This document shows positions 35,790-45,109 of a stretch of 64,000 bases of DNA, piece after piece; position 1 is the stretch's first letter; the number at the start of each line of letters is the position of its first letter. The stretch is from Fodinibacter sp963730365 (GTDB lineage: Bacteria > Actinomycetota > Actinomycetes > Actinomycetales > Dermatophilaceae). The translations under genes were made by a program, and so were the position numbers. The notes beneath the pieces are model-generated. The model was given only the letters and a program-made list of their open reading frames with translations, searched no databases and had not been told where the DNA came from. The stretch is from the NCBI GenBank assembly GCA_963730365.1, contig CAVSRM010000005.1:682001-746000 (forward strand), in the 5' to 3' direction.

Positions 35790-37028
35790 ATGGCCCAGCG
35801 CCCCACCCCTGACCTCACCTCGCCCGCCGCGCGAGCCGCCCTCGTGCGCGGACTCACCACGCGCCGCTCGATCATGACCGGCGCCTTCGGGCTCGGCGCC
35901 ACCGCAGCGCTGGCGGCCTGCGGCAGCTCGGGCACCGGCGGCGGCTCCGCCGGTGGTGCCGCGGCGACGGCCCAGGCCGCCCAGGACCTCAGTGACACCG
36001 AGAAGGTCGTCAACTGGTCGAACTGGACCCAGTACATCGACGTCTCCGAGGACGAGAACACCCGGCCCACGCTCGACGCCTTCACCGAGCAGACCGGCAT
36101 CGAGGTCAACTACACCGAGGACTACAACGACAACGACGAGTTCTACGCCAAGGTGCGCCCGCTCCTCGAGGGCGGTGAGGACACCGGCCGCGACGTGTGG
36201 TGCAGCACCGACTGGATGGTGTCGCGCCTCATCCAGCAGGGGTACGTCCAGGAGATCGACTACGCGAACGTGCCCAACGGTCAGGCCAACCTCGTCGACT
36301 CGCTCAAGGACGTCGAGTTCGACCCGGGCCGCAAGTTCTCCCTTCCCTGGCAGAGCGGCTTCGCCGGCATCGCCTACAACCTCGACGCGACCGGCGGCAA
36401 GGAGATCGAGACGATCACCCAGCTGCTCACCGACCCCGCGCTCAAGGGCAAGGTGACCCTCCTCACCGAGATGCGCGACACCATCGGTCTCGTGCTCCTC
36501 GAGCAGGGCAAGGACCCGGCGGACTTCACCGACGCCGACTTCGACGCGGCGATCGCCATGGTGCAGGAGGCCAAGGACGCCGGCCAGATCAAGGGCTTCA
36601 CGGGGAACGACTACACCGACGGGCTCACCAAGGGCGACATCGCCGCGTGTATCGCCTGGACGGGCGACGTCGTGCAGCTGCAGTTCGAGAACGACGCGGT
36701 CGGCTACACCCTTCCCACGGCCGGCTTCACCCTCTGGTCGGACAACTTCGTCATCCCGGCGCTGGCCCAGCACAAGAAGAACGCCGAGCTCCTCATGAAC
36801 TACTACTACCAGCCCGACGTGATGGCCCAGGTCGCGGCGTGGGTGAACTACATCCCGCCGGTGGCGGGCACGAAGGAGGAGCTCGAGGCGATCGACCCCT
36901 CGCTCGCCGACAATCCCCTCATCGTCCCGACCGAGGGCGTCCTCAGGGGCGCACACGTGTTCCGGGGGCTCAGCCCCGAGGAGGAGCAGCGGTACAGCAG
37001 CGCCTACGCCGACCTCACCTCGAGCTGA
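35790..37028 (+). CDS. Spermidine/putrescine ABC transporter substrate-binding lipoprotein (PotD-like)
   Basis: 412 residues. Signal region GLTTRRSIMTGAFGLGATAALAAC has both twin Arg and a lipobox (LAAC near residue 44), suggesting a Tat-exported lipoprotein. The mature protein opens with VVNWSNWTQYIDVSEDENTRPTLDAFTEQTGIEVNY, the standard PotD start. Other traits: GYVQEIDYANVPN, FSLPWQSGFAGIAYN. AGGAG upstream of ATG. TGATG overlap links it to the ATPase gene. Confidence 0.92.
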   Translation: MAQRPTPDLTSPAARAALVRGLTTRRSIMTGAFGLGATAALAACGSSGTGGGSAGGAAATAQAAQDLSDTEKVVNWSNWTQYIDVSEDENTRPTLDAFTEQTGIEVNYTEDYNDNDEFYAKVRPLLEGGEDTGRDVWCSTDWMVSRLIQQGYVQEIDYANVPNGQANLVDSLKDVEFDPGRKFSLPWQSGFAGIAYNLDATGGKEIETITQLLTDPALKGKVTLLTEMRDTIGLVLLEQGKDPADFTDADFDAAIAMVQEAKDAGQIKGFTGNDYTDGLTKGDIAACIAWTGDVVQLQFENDAVGYTLPTAGFTLWSDNFVIPALAQHKKNAELLMNYYYQPDVMAQVAAWVNYIPPVAGTKEELEAIDPSLADNPLIVPTEGVLRGAHVFRGLSPEEEQRYSSAYADLTSS

Positions 37029-38146
37029 TGGCCGACTACGGGGCCGGCGACCTCCGGCTGGTCCAGCTGGGCAAGACCTTCGGCGACTTCACCGCCGTGC
37101 ACCCGCTGGACCTCTCGATCCCCCAGGGGTCGTTCTTCGCCCTGCTCGGACCCTCCGGGTGCGGGAAGACGACGACGCTCCGGATGGTCGCCGGCCTCGA
37201 GGACCCCACCTCGGGGCAGATCCTCATCGGGGACACCGACATCACGGCCAAGCGCGCCTTCCAGCGCAACGTCAACACCGTCTTCCAGTCCTACGCGCTC
37301 TTCCCCCACATGTCCGTGATCGACAACGTCGCGTTCGGCCTGAAGCGCAAGGGTGACAAGGAGGCGAAGAAGAAGGCGCAGGACGCCCTCGACCTCGTCG
37401 AGCTCGGCCACGCCGGCTCCAAGCGGCCCAACCAGCTGTCGGGCGGGATGCAGCAGCGCGTCGCCCTCGCCCGCGCGCTGGTCAACCGTCCTGACGTGCT
37501 GCTCCTCGACGAACCGCTCGGTGCCCTCGACCTCAAGCTGCGTCGCCAGATGCAGATCGAGCTCAAGCGCATCCAGCAGGAGGTCGGCCTGACCTTCATC
37601 CACGTCACGCACGACCAGGAGGAGGCCATGACCATGGCCGACCACATCGCCGTGATGAACGCCGGTCACATGGAGCAGCTGGGTGACCCGGCGACCCTGT
37701 ACGAACACCCCGCCTCGACGTTCGTGGCGAACTTCCTCGGCCAGTCCAACCTCCTGCGGGCCCGGATCACCGGCTCGGCCGGCGACGGTCTGCTCGACGC
37801 CGACGTCGAGGGCGCGCAGATCGCGGTCCAGGCCGACAAGGTTCCCGAAGGGCTCACCGACGTGTGGGTCGGGGTGCGCCCCGAGAAGCTCGCGATCGGC
37901 GACGACACGGGCCGCAACCACATGCGCGGGGTCGTCACCGACGCCTCCTTCACGGGCGTCGCGACGCAGTACCTCGTGCGGATGCCGTGGGGCCGCGACC
38001 TCATGGTGGTCCAGCAGAACGACGGATCGGCCAGGGCCCGCGTCGGCGAGAACGTGACCCTCTCGTGGGACCCCGGACGCGAGTTCGTCCTCGACGCCGC
38101 GCAGGACGACCACGCGGGCATCGACGGGGAGGACGCCGATGGCTGA
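37028..38146 (+). CDS. potA: Polyamine ABC transporter ATPase (PotA-like)
   Basis: 372 residues from ATG at 37028, overlapping the potD stop. Walker A GPSGCGKTTTLRM, Q-loop VFQSYALFPHMSV, signature LSGGMQQRVALARAL, Walker B VLLLDEPLGALD, H-loop VTHDQEEAM. A C-terminal TOBE regulatory domain (GVRPEKLAIGDD) follows. Energises import with the two downstream permeases. Confidence 0.94.
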   Translation: MADYGAGDLRLVQLGKTFGDFTAVHPLDLSIPQGSFFALLGPSGCGKTTTLRMVAGLEDPTSGQILIGDTDITAKRAFQRNVNTVFQSYALFPHMSVIDNVAFGLKRKGDKEAKKKAQDALDLVELGHAGSKRPNQLSGGMQQRVALARALVNRPDVLLLDEPLGALDLKLRRQMQIELKRIQQEVGLTFIHVTHDQEEAMTMADHIAVMNAGHMEQLGDPATLYEHPASTFVANFLGQSNLLRARITGSAGDGLLDADVEGAQIAVQADKVPEGLTDVWVGVRPEKLAIGDDTGRNHMRGVVTDASFTGVATQYLVRMPWGRDLMVVQQNDGSARARVGENVTLSWDPGREFVLDAAQDDHAGIDGEDADG

Positions 38147-39056
38147 CGTGGCCGGCATCGGCGGCTTGACCACGCCGGCGCCTGCCCGGCGCAAGCCTCG
38201 CAACTGGGTGCCGTACGCGCTCCTCGCCCCCGGCCTGCTGTGGCTGGTCGTGTTCTTCGCCGCCCCGATGGTGACGCTCGGCTCGCAGTCGCTGCAGGAG
38301 GGCAACGTCTACGACGGCTACGTCTTCACCGGCAACGTGTCGATCTACGTCGACGCCCTGCAGAAGTACTGGCCCCAGCTCCTGCGGTCGGTCGGTTACG
38401 CCGGGACGGCGACCTTCTTCGCCCTGGTCCTCGCCTACCCGCTGTCCTACTTCATCGCCCAGAAGGCCGGGCGGTGGAAGAACGTCATGCTCGTCCTCGT
38501 CATCGCCCCGTTCTTCACGAGCTTCCTCATCCGCACGCTGGCCTGGCGCACCATCCTCTCGGACACCGGCCCGGTCACCGAGCTCGCGCAGAAGCTGCAC
38601 ATCACGGACCTGCTCAACACCCTCGGCCTGATCAACAACGACACGCTGCTCTCCTCGAAGTTCGCGGTGATCGCCGGCCTCACGTACAACTTCCTGCCGT
38701 TCATGATCCTGCCGCTGTACTCGTCCCTGGACCGGTTGGACCCCCGACTCGTCGAGGCCGCGGGTGACCTGTACGCCTCCCCCTTCCGCGCCTTCCGCCA
38801 CGTCACCTGGCCGCTCTCGCTGCCGGGCGTCGTCGCGGGCACCCTGCTCACCTTCATCCCGGCGGCCGGCGACTTCATCAACTCCCGGCTCCTCGGGAAC
38901 ACCCAGACGGTGATGATCGGGCAGGTGATCGAGACGCAGTTCCTGCGGGTACTCGACTACCCGCTCGCCGCGGCTCTGTCGTTCATCCTCCTGCTCATGA
39001 TCCTCGCCCTCGTCTCGGTGTACGTGCGCCGGGCGGGCACCGAGGAGCTGGTGTGA
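38139..39056 (+). CDS. potB: Polyamine ABC transporter permease (PotB-like)
   Basis: 305 residues, six membrane segments. EAA-type loop RLDPRLVEAAGDLYASPFRAFRHVTWPLSLPGVVAG contacts the ATPase. Overlaps potA by 8 bp and the next permease by 4 bp. Confidence 0.92.
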   Translation: MADVAGIGGLTTPAPARRKPRNWVPYALLAPGLLWLVVFFAAPMVTLGSQSLQEGNVYDGYVFTGNVSIYVDALQKYWPQLLRSVGYAGTATFFALVLAYPLSYFIAQKAGRWKNVMLVLVIAPFFTSFLIRTLAWRTILSDTGPVTELAQKLHITDLLNTLGLINNDTLLSSKFAVIAGLTYNFLPFMILPLYSSLDRLDPRLVEAAGDLYASPFRAFRHVTWPLSLPGVVAGTLLTFIPAAGDFINSRLLGNTQTVMIGQVIETQFLRVLDYPLAAALSFILLLMILALVSVYVRRAGTEELV

Positions 39057-39853
39057 CCATGGCCTGGGTCAAGCGCCACCTGCTGGCCTTCGCGGCCATC
39101 GCCGTCCTCGTCTACATGCTCATCCCGAACGTCGTCGTCGCGGTCTTCTCGTTCAACGACCCCAAGGGCCGCTACAACTACACGTGGACCCAGTTCTCCG
39201 TGGACGCCTGGCTCAACCCGTGCGGGGCCTCGGGCATCTGCGACTCGCTGGGGCTGTCGCTGCGGATCGGGCTCATCGCGTCGCTCACCGCCACGGTCCT
39301 GGGCACGATGATCGCCTTCGCGCTGGGCCGCTACCGGTTCCGGGCCCGCTCGACGACGAACCTGCTCATCTTCATGCCGATGGCGACCCCTGAGGTCGTC
39401 ATGGGGTCGAGCCTGCTCACCCTCTTCCTCATGATGGGGGTTCCGTCGGGCTCCCTGGCGGTGACCATCGCGCACATCATGTTCTGCATCTCGTTCGTCG
39501 TCGTCGCGGTCAAGGCGCGGGTCGCCACCCTCGACCCACGACTGGAGGAGGCCGCCGCCGACCTGGGCGCCAACCCGGCCCAGACGTTCCTGCGGGTGAC
39601 TCTCCCGCTGGCGTTCCCCGGCATCCTCGCCGGTGCCCTCCTGGCGTTCTCGCTGAGCTTCGACGACTACATCATCACCAACTTCAACGCGAGCCCGAGC
39701 TCGATCACATTCCCCATGTACGTCTGGGGCGCGGCCCAGCGCGGGGCCCCGGTGCAGGTCAACGTCATCGGCACGCTCATGTTCGTCATCGCGCTCGTCG
39801 TCGTCGTCATCGGCCAGGTGCTCGGCAACCGTCGCGCGCGCGCCAAGGCCTGA
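39053..39853 (+). CDS. potC: Polyamine ABC transporter permease (PotC-like)
   Basis: 266 residues with six membrane segments. EAA-type loop TLDPRLEEAAADLGANPAQTFLRVTLPLAFPGILAGALLAF and FSLSFDDYIITNF, a PotC hallmark. Completes the transporter. The next gene starts 36 bp later. Confidence 0.92.
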   Translation: MTMAWVKRHLLAFAAIAVLVYMLIPNVVVAVFSFNDPKGRYNYTWTQFSVDAWLNPCGASGICDSLGLSLRIGLIASLTATVLGTMIAFALGRYRFRARSTTNLLIFMPMATPEVVMGSSLLTLFLMMGVPSGSLAVTIAHIMFCISFVVVAVKARVATLDPRLEEAAADLGANPAQTFLRVTLPLAFPGILAGALLAFSLSFDDYIITNFNASPSSITFPMYVWGAAQRGAPVQVNVIGTLMFVIALVVVVIGQVLGNRRARAKA

Positions 39854-39888
39854 GCGGCTCCTCCCCACCCCCGAAAGGCTCACCCACC

Positions 39889-41172
39889 ATGCACGTCCTC
39901 ATGATCGGGGCCGGCGGCGTCGGCGATGCCGCTGCTCGAATCGCCGCCGAACGCTCGTTCTTCGACTCCTGGGTCGTCGCCGACCACGACCTCGGGCGCG
40001 CCGACCGGACCGTCACGACGGTGGGTGAGCGGCATCCGGGGGAGTCCCGCTTCCGCTCGGCCCGTGTCGACGCGTCCGACCCCGACGCGGTGGCCGACCT
40101 GGCCCGTGAGGTCGGCGCCACGCACGTGTTCAATGCCGTCGACCCACGCTTCGTCATGCCGATCTTCCGGGGCGCCGCAGCGGCCGGGGCGCACTACCTC
40201 GACATGGCCATGAGCCTGTCCCGGCGCCACGAGTCCGAGCCCTACGCCAAGGTCGGCGTCAAGCTCGGGGACGAGCAGTTCGCCCTGGCGGGGGAGTGGG
40301 AGGCCGCTGACCGGTTGGCCCTCGTGGGCATCGGCGTCGAGCCCGGCCTGTCCGACGTGTTCGCCCGGTATGCCGCCGACCACCTCTTCAGCCACATCGA
40401 CGAGCTCGGCACCCGTGACGGCGCCAACCTCGTGATCCGCGACGAGGAGGGCAACGAGGTCTTCGCGCCTGGCTTCTCGATGTGGACCATCATCGAGGAG
40501 TGCCTCAACCCGCCCGTGGTCTGGGAGCGCTCGCGGGCCACGGCCCCCGACGGGTCGCTCGACGTCGAGGCGGGGTTCTTCACGCTTCCTGCCTTCAGCG
40601 AGCCCGAGGTCTTCGACTTCCCCGAGGGCATCGGACCCGTGGAGTGCGTGCACGTGGAGCACGAGGAGGTGCTCCTCATGCCGCGGTGGGTCGACGCCGA
40701 GCGGGTCACGTTCAAGTACGGCCTGGGCGAGGAGATGATCGGGATGCTGCGGACGCTGCACACCCTCGGGCTGGACAGCACCGACCCCGTGGACGTCAAG
40801 GGGGTCTCGGTGAGCCCGCGAGACGTCGTCGCCGCGATCCTCCCCGACCCGGCGACGATCGGTCCGCGGATGGAGGGCAAGACCTGCGCCGGACTCATGG
40901 TGACCGGCACCGGGAAGGACGGCCGGCCGCGCAGCACCTACCTCTACCACGTGTCCGACAACGCCGACACGATGCGCGACTACGACGCCCAGTGCGTGGT
41001 CTGGCAGACCGCCGTCAACCCCGTCGTCGCCCTCGAGCTGCTCGCCGCGGGCACCTGGTCGGGCGTCGGGGTCAAGGGCCCCGAGGCGTTCGACGCCGTC
41101 CCGTTCCTCGACCTCCTGGCAGCTCCGAAGCCCGCTGGCTACGGCTCGCCCTGGGGGATCGAGGACCGGTGA
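39889..41172 (+). CDS. Saccharopine dehydrogenase-like protein
   Basis: 427 residues. N-terminal NAD(P)-binding Rossmann motif MHVLMIGAGGVGDAAARIAAE, then ATHVFNAVDPRFVMPIFRGAAAAGAHYLDMAM, typical of the saccharopine dehydrogenase, carboxynorspermidine dehydrogenase and homospermidine synthase group. The C-terminal domain includes AGLMVTGTGKDGRPRSTYLYHV. Placed after the polyamine transporter, so it may act on a polyamine or lysine derivative. Reaction unknown. A GTATGCCG word at 40368 encodes Tyr-Ala. Confidence 0.8.
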   Translation: MHVLMIGAGGVGDAAARIAAERSFFDSWVVADHDLGRADRTVTTVGERHPGESRFRSARVDASDPDAVADLAREVGATHVFNAVDPRFVMPIFRGAAAAGAHYLDMAMSLSRRHESEPYAKVGVKLGDEQFALAGEWEAADRLALVGIGVEPGLSDVFARYAADHLFSHIDELGTRDGANLVIRDEEGNEVFAPGFSMWTIIEECLNPPVVWERSRATAPDGSLDVEAGFFTLPAFSEPEVFDFPEGIGPVECVHVEHEEVLLMPRWVDAERVTFKYGLGEEMIGMLRTLHTLGLDSTDPVDVKGVSVSPRDVVAAILPDPATIGPRMEGKTCAGLMVTGTGKDGRPRSTYLYHVSDNADTMRDYDAQCVVWQTAVNPVVALELLAAGTWSGVGVKGPEAFDAVPFLDLLAAPKPAGYGSPWGIEDR

Positions 41173-41296
41173 GCCGCCGACGAGCCCCTCAGCGGACATA
41201 GGCTCGGACGGGCGACTCGCCACGGCGCACACGGACGTCGTGGCGGCCACCCCGGCACAGACCGACGGTCACGACGACGGACGACGAAGGACTCTC

Positions 41297-42757
41297 ATGG
41301 CGATCACCCAGAAGGCGCTGCTCGACTCGGTTCCGACCGGCCTGCTCATCGGAGGCCAGTGGCGGAACGCCAGCGGGGGGGAGCGGTTCGATGTCCACGA
41401 CCCCTCGAGCGGCGCCACCCTCACCAGTTGCGCTGACGGGACGCCCGAGGACGGCCTGGCGGCACTCGCCGCCGCCGAGGAGGCCCAGCCCTCCTGGGCA
41501 GCGACGCCGCCGCGCGAGCGCAGCGAGATCCTGCGGCGGGCCTTCGAGACGGTGGTGGAGCGGGCGGATGAGTTTGCCACGCTGATGAGCCTGGAGATGG
41601 GCAAGACGGTCGCCGAGGCGCGCGGCGAGGTGACCTACGGCGCGGAGTTCTTCCGGTGGTTCGCCGAGGAGGCCGTGCGGATCCACGGCCGCTACTCCGT
41701 CGCCCCGGCCGGTGGCTCCCGGCTGCTCACCATGAAGCAGCCCGTCGGCCCGACCCTGATGATCACGCCGTGGAACTTCCCGCTCGCGATGGGCACCCGC
41801 AAGATCGGCCCCGCGGTGGCGGCGGGCTGCACGATGGTGGTCAAGCCGGCCCACGAGACCCCGCTGACGATGCTGCTGCTGGCGGAGGTCATGCAGGAGT
41901 CGGGCCTTCCCGACGGCGTCCTCAACATCGTGACGACCTCGCACTCCGGTGCCGTGTGCGAGCCGCTGATCCGCGACCCGAGGCTGCGCAAGCTCACCTT
42001 CACCGGATCCACCGCGGTCGGCAAGGTGCTCGTCGAGCAGTCGGCCGAGCAGCTGCTTCGCCTGTCGATGGAGCTCGGCGGCAACGCCCCCTTCCTCGTC
42101 TTCGAGGACGCCGACGTCGATGCTGCCGTCGACGGGGCGATGCTGGCGAAGATGCGCAACATCGGGGAGGCCTGCACGGCCGCCAACCGGTTCTTCGCGC
42201 ACGAGTCGGTCGCCGAGGAGTTCTCGAGCAAGCTGGCAGAGCGAATGGGGGCGCTCGTCGTCGGGAAGGGGACCAAGAAGGGTGTCGACGTCGGGCCGCT
42301 CATCACGGCGAAGGCCCGCGACGGGGTTCACGAGCTCGTTCAGGATGCCGTCGCCAAGGGGGCGAGCGTCCTCACCGGAGGTTCCCCCATCGCCGGGCGG
42401 GGCTACTTCTACGAGCCGACCGTCCTCACCGACGTCGCGGCGGACAGCCGCTGCCTCACGGAGGAGATCTTCGGGCCGGTCGCCCCGGTCTGCACCTTCA
42501 CCGACGACGCCGACGCCATCGCCAAGGCCAACGGCACCGAGTTCGGTCTCGTCGGCTACCTCTACAGCCGAGACCACGCGAGGGTGCTGCGGGTCGCCGA
42601 GGCGATGGAGTTCGGGATGATCGGGGTCAACACCGGCATCGTCTCCAACCCGTCGGCCCCCTTCGGCGGGGTGAAGCAGTCCGGTTTCGGTCGTGAGGGT
42701 GGGTTCGAGGGCATCGAGGAATACCTCGAGACGAAGTACGTCGGCCTCGCCCTGTGA
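41297..42757 (+). CDS. gabD: Succinate-semialdehyde dehydrogenase
   Basis: 486 residues. ATG at 41297 preceded by GAAGGA. GabD-like: FDVHDPSSGATLTSCADG, MSLEMGKTVAEARGEV, ITPWNFPLAMGTRKIGPAVAAG, catalytic Glu in SMELGGNAPFLVFEDAD and Cys in NIGEACTAANRFF, ending in PFGGVKQSGFGREGGFEGIEEYLETKYV. Would take succinate semialdehyde, the product of GABA transamination, to succinate and complete the pathway begun by the neighbouring genes. Confidence 0.88.
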   Translation: MAITQKALLDSVPTGLLIGGQWRNASGGERFDVHDPSSGATLTSCADGTPEDGLAALAAAEEAQPSWAATPPRERSEILRRAFETVVERADEFATLMSLEMGKTVAEARGEVTYGAEFFRWFAEEAVRIHGRYSVAPAGGSRLLTMKQPVGPTLMITPWNFPLAMGTRKIGPAVAAGCTMVVKPAHETPLTMLLLAEVMQESGLPDGVLNIVTTSHSGAVCEPLIRDPRLRKLTFTGSTAVGKVLVEQSAEQLLRLSMELGGNAPFLVFEDADVDAAVDGAMLAKMRNIGEACTAANRFFAHESVAEEFSSKLAERMGALVVGKGTKKGVDVGPLITAKARDGVHELVQDAVAKGASVLTGGSPIAGRGYFYEPTVLTDVAADSRCLTEEIFGPVAPVCTFTDDADAIAKANGTEFGLVGYLYSRDHARVLRVAEAMEFGMIGVNTGIVSNPSAPFGGVKQSGFGREGGFEGIEEYLETKYVGLAL

Positions 42758-42827
42758 GCGACCTCCGGCCGACCGGATGTCGCGAACCCGTCGCGTGCGG
42801 GGCCCGGTCAGCGGTGGGATGCCCCCC

Positions 42828-43798
42828 ATGACGACGAGCCTTCGCGTGCCGATGCACCGACCCGACCGTGGCCGCTCGGTGCGTGCTCCCCTGGACGAGA
42901 CCGACGAGGCCATGCGGCGAGGGCGCGGCCCGCGGCAGCCCTCTGGCCCAGGGGTTTCGACCTCCTGGACCCCCTGGCCGTGCAGATGGTCCGAGACGCG
43001 GTCGTCGCCGGGGCCAAGCCGTGATCTTCTCCTTCGAGCACGAGCCGCACACCCTCCTTGAGCGGCTCCTCTCCCTCGAGGCAGCGACCGCGGCGCTCGC
43101 CGCTGACCAAGCCGTCGCCGCCGCAGCCGACGTCCATGCGGTGCGTGCGGTCTTCGAGTCGGAGGACCCCGACCGCGCTGGTCTGGTCGAGGCCCTCGGG
43201 AAGATCCGCTTCGGCACCGAGGCGCTGTTGGCCGTCGACGACTGCGCGGGCCGGCTGCAGATTCACCAGTCCAACGCCACCCCGACCCCCCTCGAGATCG
43301 CGACGATCGTGCACTCCATCAGGAGGAGACCGGCGAGACGCCCATGGTGCTCGTGGACTACCTGCAGAGGATCCCCCTCGAGGACCACACGGGTGACGAG
43401 GTGTCGCGCGTGACGATCGTCACCGAGACGCTCAAGGACCTCGCGCTCGAGCTCGAGTGCCCCATGGTCTGCATCTCCGCGGCCGATCGGGAGAGCCTCG
43501 GGGCCGGCCAGCGGATGCGCACCCGCGACCTGCGCGGCTCCTCCGCGCTCGCGTACGAGGCCGACATGGTCATGATCCTCTCGAGCAGGGAGCAGATCGT
43601 CTCCCGCGACCACCTCGTCCACGACCTCGGGCGTGCCAGGCGTTCCGGCGCTGGGCCGTGGTCACGGTCGAGAAGAACCGGCACGGTCTCGGGCAGGTCG
43701 AGCTCGAGGTGCAGCAGGACGTCGAGCACGGCCGTTTCCACCCGAAGGCCCAGGTCGTGACCGAGCGACTCCTCGAGGAGCCTGTCTTCACCACGTGA
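42828..43798 (+). pseudogene. Decayed DnaB-like (RecA-fold) ATPase
   Basis: Fragments of one protein lie in successive frames: MTTSLRVPMHRPDRG, GFDLLDPLAVQMVRDAVVAGAK, VIFSFEHEPHTLLERLLSLE, PMVLVDYLQRIPLEDHTG (DnaB motif H2), MVCISAADRESLGAG, RDLRGSSALAYEADMVMILSSRE (H4) and VVTVEKNRHGLGQVELE. Shifts fall near 42950, 43021, 43320-43340 and 43640. The segment between DPL and AVQMV, where a Walker A GxxGxGKT should be, is missing. Several shifts plus the deletion indicate a true pseudogene. Confidence 0.8.
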
Positions 43799-43857
43799 CC
43801 TCCGCGGCGTCGAGGAGTGGGGGACGGGGCGCGGAACCGCCGGGACGCCCGAGCCAT

Positions 43858-43863
43858 GACAAT
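43858..43863 (+). promoter_or_regulatory. -10-like element, leaderless promoter of dxr
   Basis: GACAAT, 6 nt, then the GTG at 43870. First base deviates from the usual T. Confidence 0.4.
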
Positions 43864-43869
43864 GGGTGC

Positions 43870-45054
43870 GTGAGCACTCGCAGCGTCGCCGTCCTCGGCT
43901 CCACCGGATCGATCGGCACCCAGGCCCTGTCCGTCATCGCCGCCAACCCCGACCGGTTCACGGTGGCGGCCCTCACGGCCGGGGGCAACATCGACCTCCT
44001 GGCCGAGCAGGCCGTCACCTTCGGCGTCCCCGTCGTGGGAGCGGCGCACGGTGATGCGGAGCAGGTTCGCGACGCAATCGCCGCGCATGCCGGAAGAGCC
44101 GGTCGAGCGGCGTACTCCCCGGATGTCGTCGTCGGAGGCCACGCGGCCACGGTGGCCGCCGGGGTCGGTGCCGACGTCGTCCTCAACGGTGTCACCGGCT
44201 CGATCGGGCTGCGGCCCACGCTCGCCGCCCTCGCCGCAGGCTCCACGCTGGCCCTGGCCAACAAGGAGTCGCTCATCGTGGGGGGTGACCTCGTGCGTGC
44301 CGCGGCCGGCCCCGACCAGATCGTGCCGGTCGACTCCGAGCACTCCGCGATCGCCCAGTCACTGCGCGGCGGCCGGTCCGGGGAGGTGCGTCGCCTCGTG
44401 GTGACCGCCAGTGGCGGTCCGTTCCGGGGACGGTCCCGCGAGGAGCTCGCCGACGTCACGCCCGCCCAGGCCCTCGCGCACCCGAACTTCGCCATGGGCC
44501 GGGTCATCACCACCAACTCGGCGACCCTGGTCAACAAGGGGCTGGAGGTCATCGAGGCCCACCTGCTCTTCGACATCCCGTACTCGCGGATCGACGTCGT
44601 CGTGCACCCGCAGCAGCAGATCCACTCCATGGTGGAGTTCCACGACGGGTCGACGATCGCCCAGCTCGGGCCTCCCCGGATGCTCGTGCCCATCGCGCTC
44701 GGGCTGTCCTGGCCCGAGCGGCTCGCCGACGTCGACGAGCCGTGTGACTGGTCGCTCGCCCAGTCCTGGGACTTCCACCCCCTCGACGACGACGCCTTCC
44801 CGGCGGTGCGGCTGGCTCGGCAGGTGGGTGAGGAGGGCGGAACCTTCCCCGCCGTCTACAACGCGGCCAACGAGGTCTGTGTCGACGCCTTCCACGACGG
44901 CGCCATCGCCTTCACCGCCATCGTCGACACCGTGGCGCAGGTCGTCGCCGCCCACGCCTCGGCACCCGGCGACGCGATGAGCATCGAGGGTGTGCTGGAG
45001 GCGGACCGCTGGGCACGTGCCGAGGCGGCCGGCCTGATCTCGCGGCCGGCCTGA
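43870..45054 (+). CDS. dxr: 1-deoxy-D-xylulose-5-phosphate reductoisomerase
   Basis: 394 residues from GTG at 43870. NADPH motif VAVLGSTGSIGTQALSVIAAN. Active-site features LALANKESLIVGG, PVDSEHSAIAQSL, VTASGGPFRG, and HPNFAMGRVITTNSATLVNKGLEVIEA. Second step of the MEP isoprenoid pathway. ispG lies two genes downstream. The last 24 bp are part of a 17-bp tandem duplication that includes the stop. Confidence 0.96.
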   Translation: MSTRSVAVLGSTGSIGTQALSVIAANPDRFTVAALTAGGNIDLLAEQAVTFGVPVVGAAHGDAEQVRDAIAAHAGRAGRAAYSPDVVVGGHAATVAAGVGADVVLNGVTGSIGLRPTLAALAAGSTLALANKESLIVGGDLVRAAAGPDQIVPVDSEHSAIAQSLRGGRSGEVRRLVVTASGGPFRGRSREELADVTPAQALAHPNFAMGRVITTNSATLVNKGLEVIEAHLLFDIPYSRIDVVVHPQQQIHSMVEFHDGSTIAQLGPPRMLVPIALGLSWPERLADVDEPCDWSLAQSWDFHPLDDDAFPAVRLARQVGEEGGTFPAVYNAANEVCVDAFHDGAIAFTAIVDTVAQVVAAHASAPGDAMSIEGVLEADRWARAEAAGLISRPA

Positions 45055-45064
45055 TCTCGCGGCC
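45031..45064. repeat. Exact 17-bp tandem duplication across the dxr stop codon
   Basis: GGCCTGATCTCGCGGCC occurs at 45031-45047 and again at 45048-45064. 17 is not a multiple of 3. The first copy reads GLISRP and the second supplies the TGA. Confidence 0.85.
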
Positions 45065-45096
45065 GGGCGGGCGACGCAGCACGCGTGAAGGCGACG

Positions 45097-45102
45097 TACC
45101 CT
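45097..45102 (+). promoter_or_regulatory. -10 element, leaderless promoter of rseP
   Basis: TACCCT, 7 nt, then the ATG at 45110. Confidence 0.45.
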
Positions 45103-45109
45103 AGACGGT

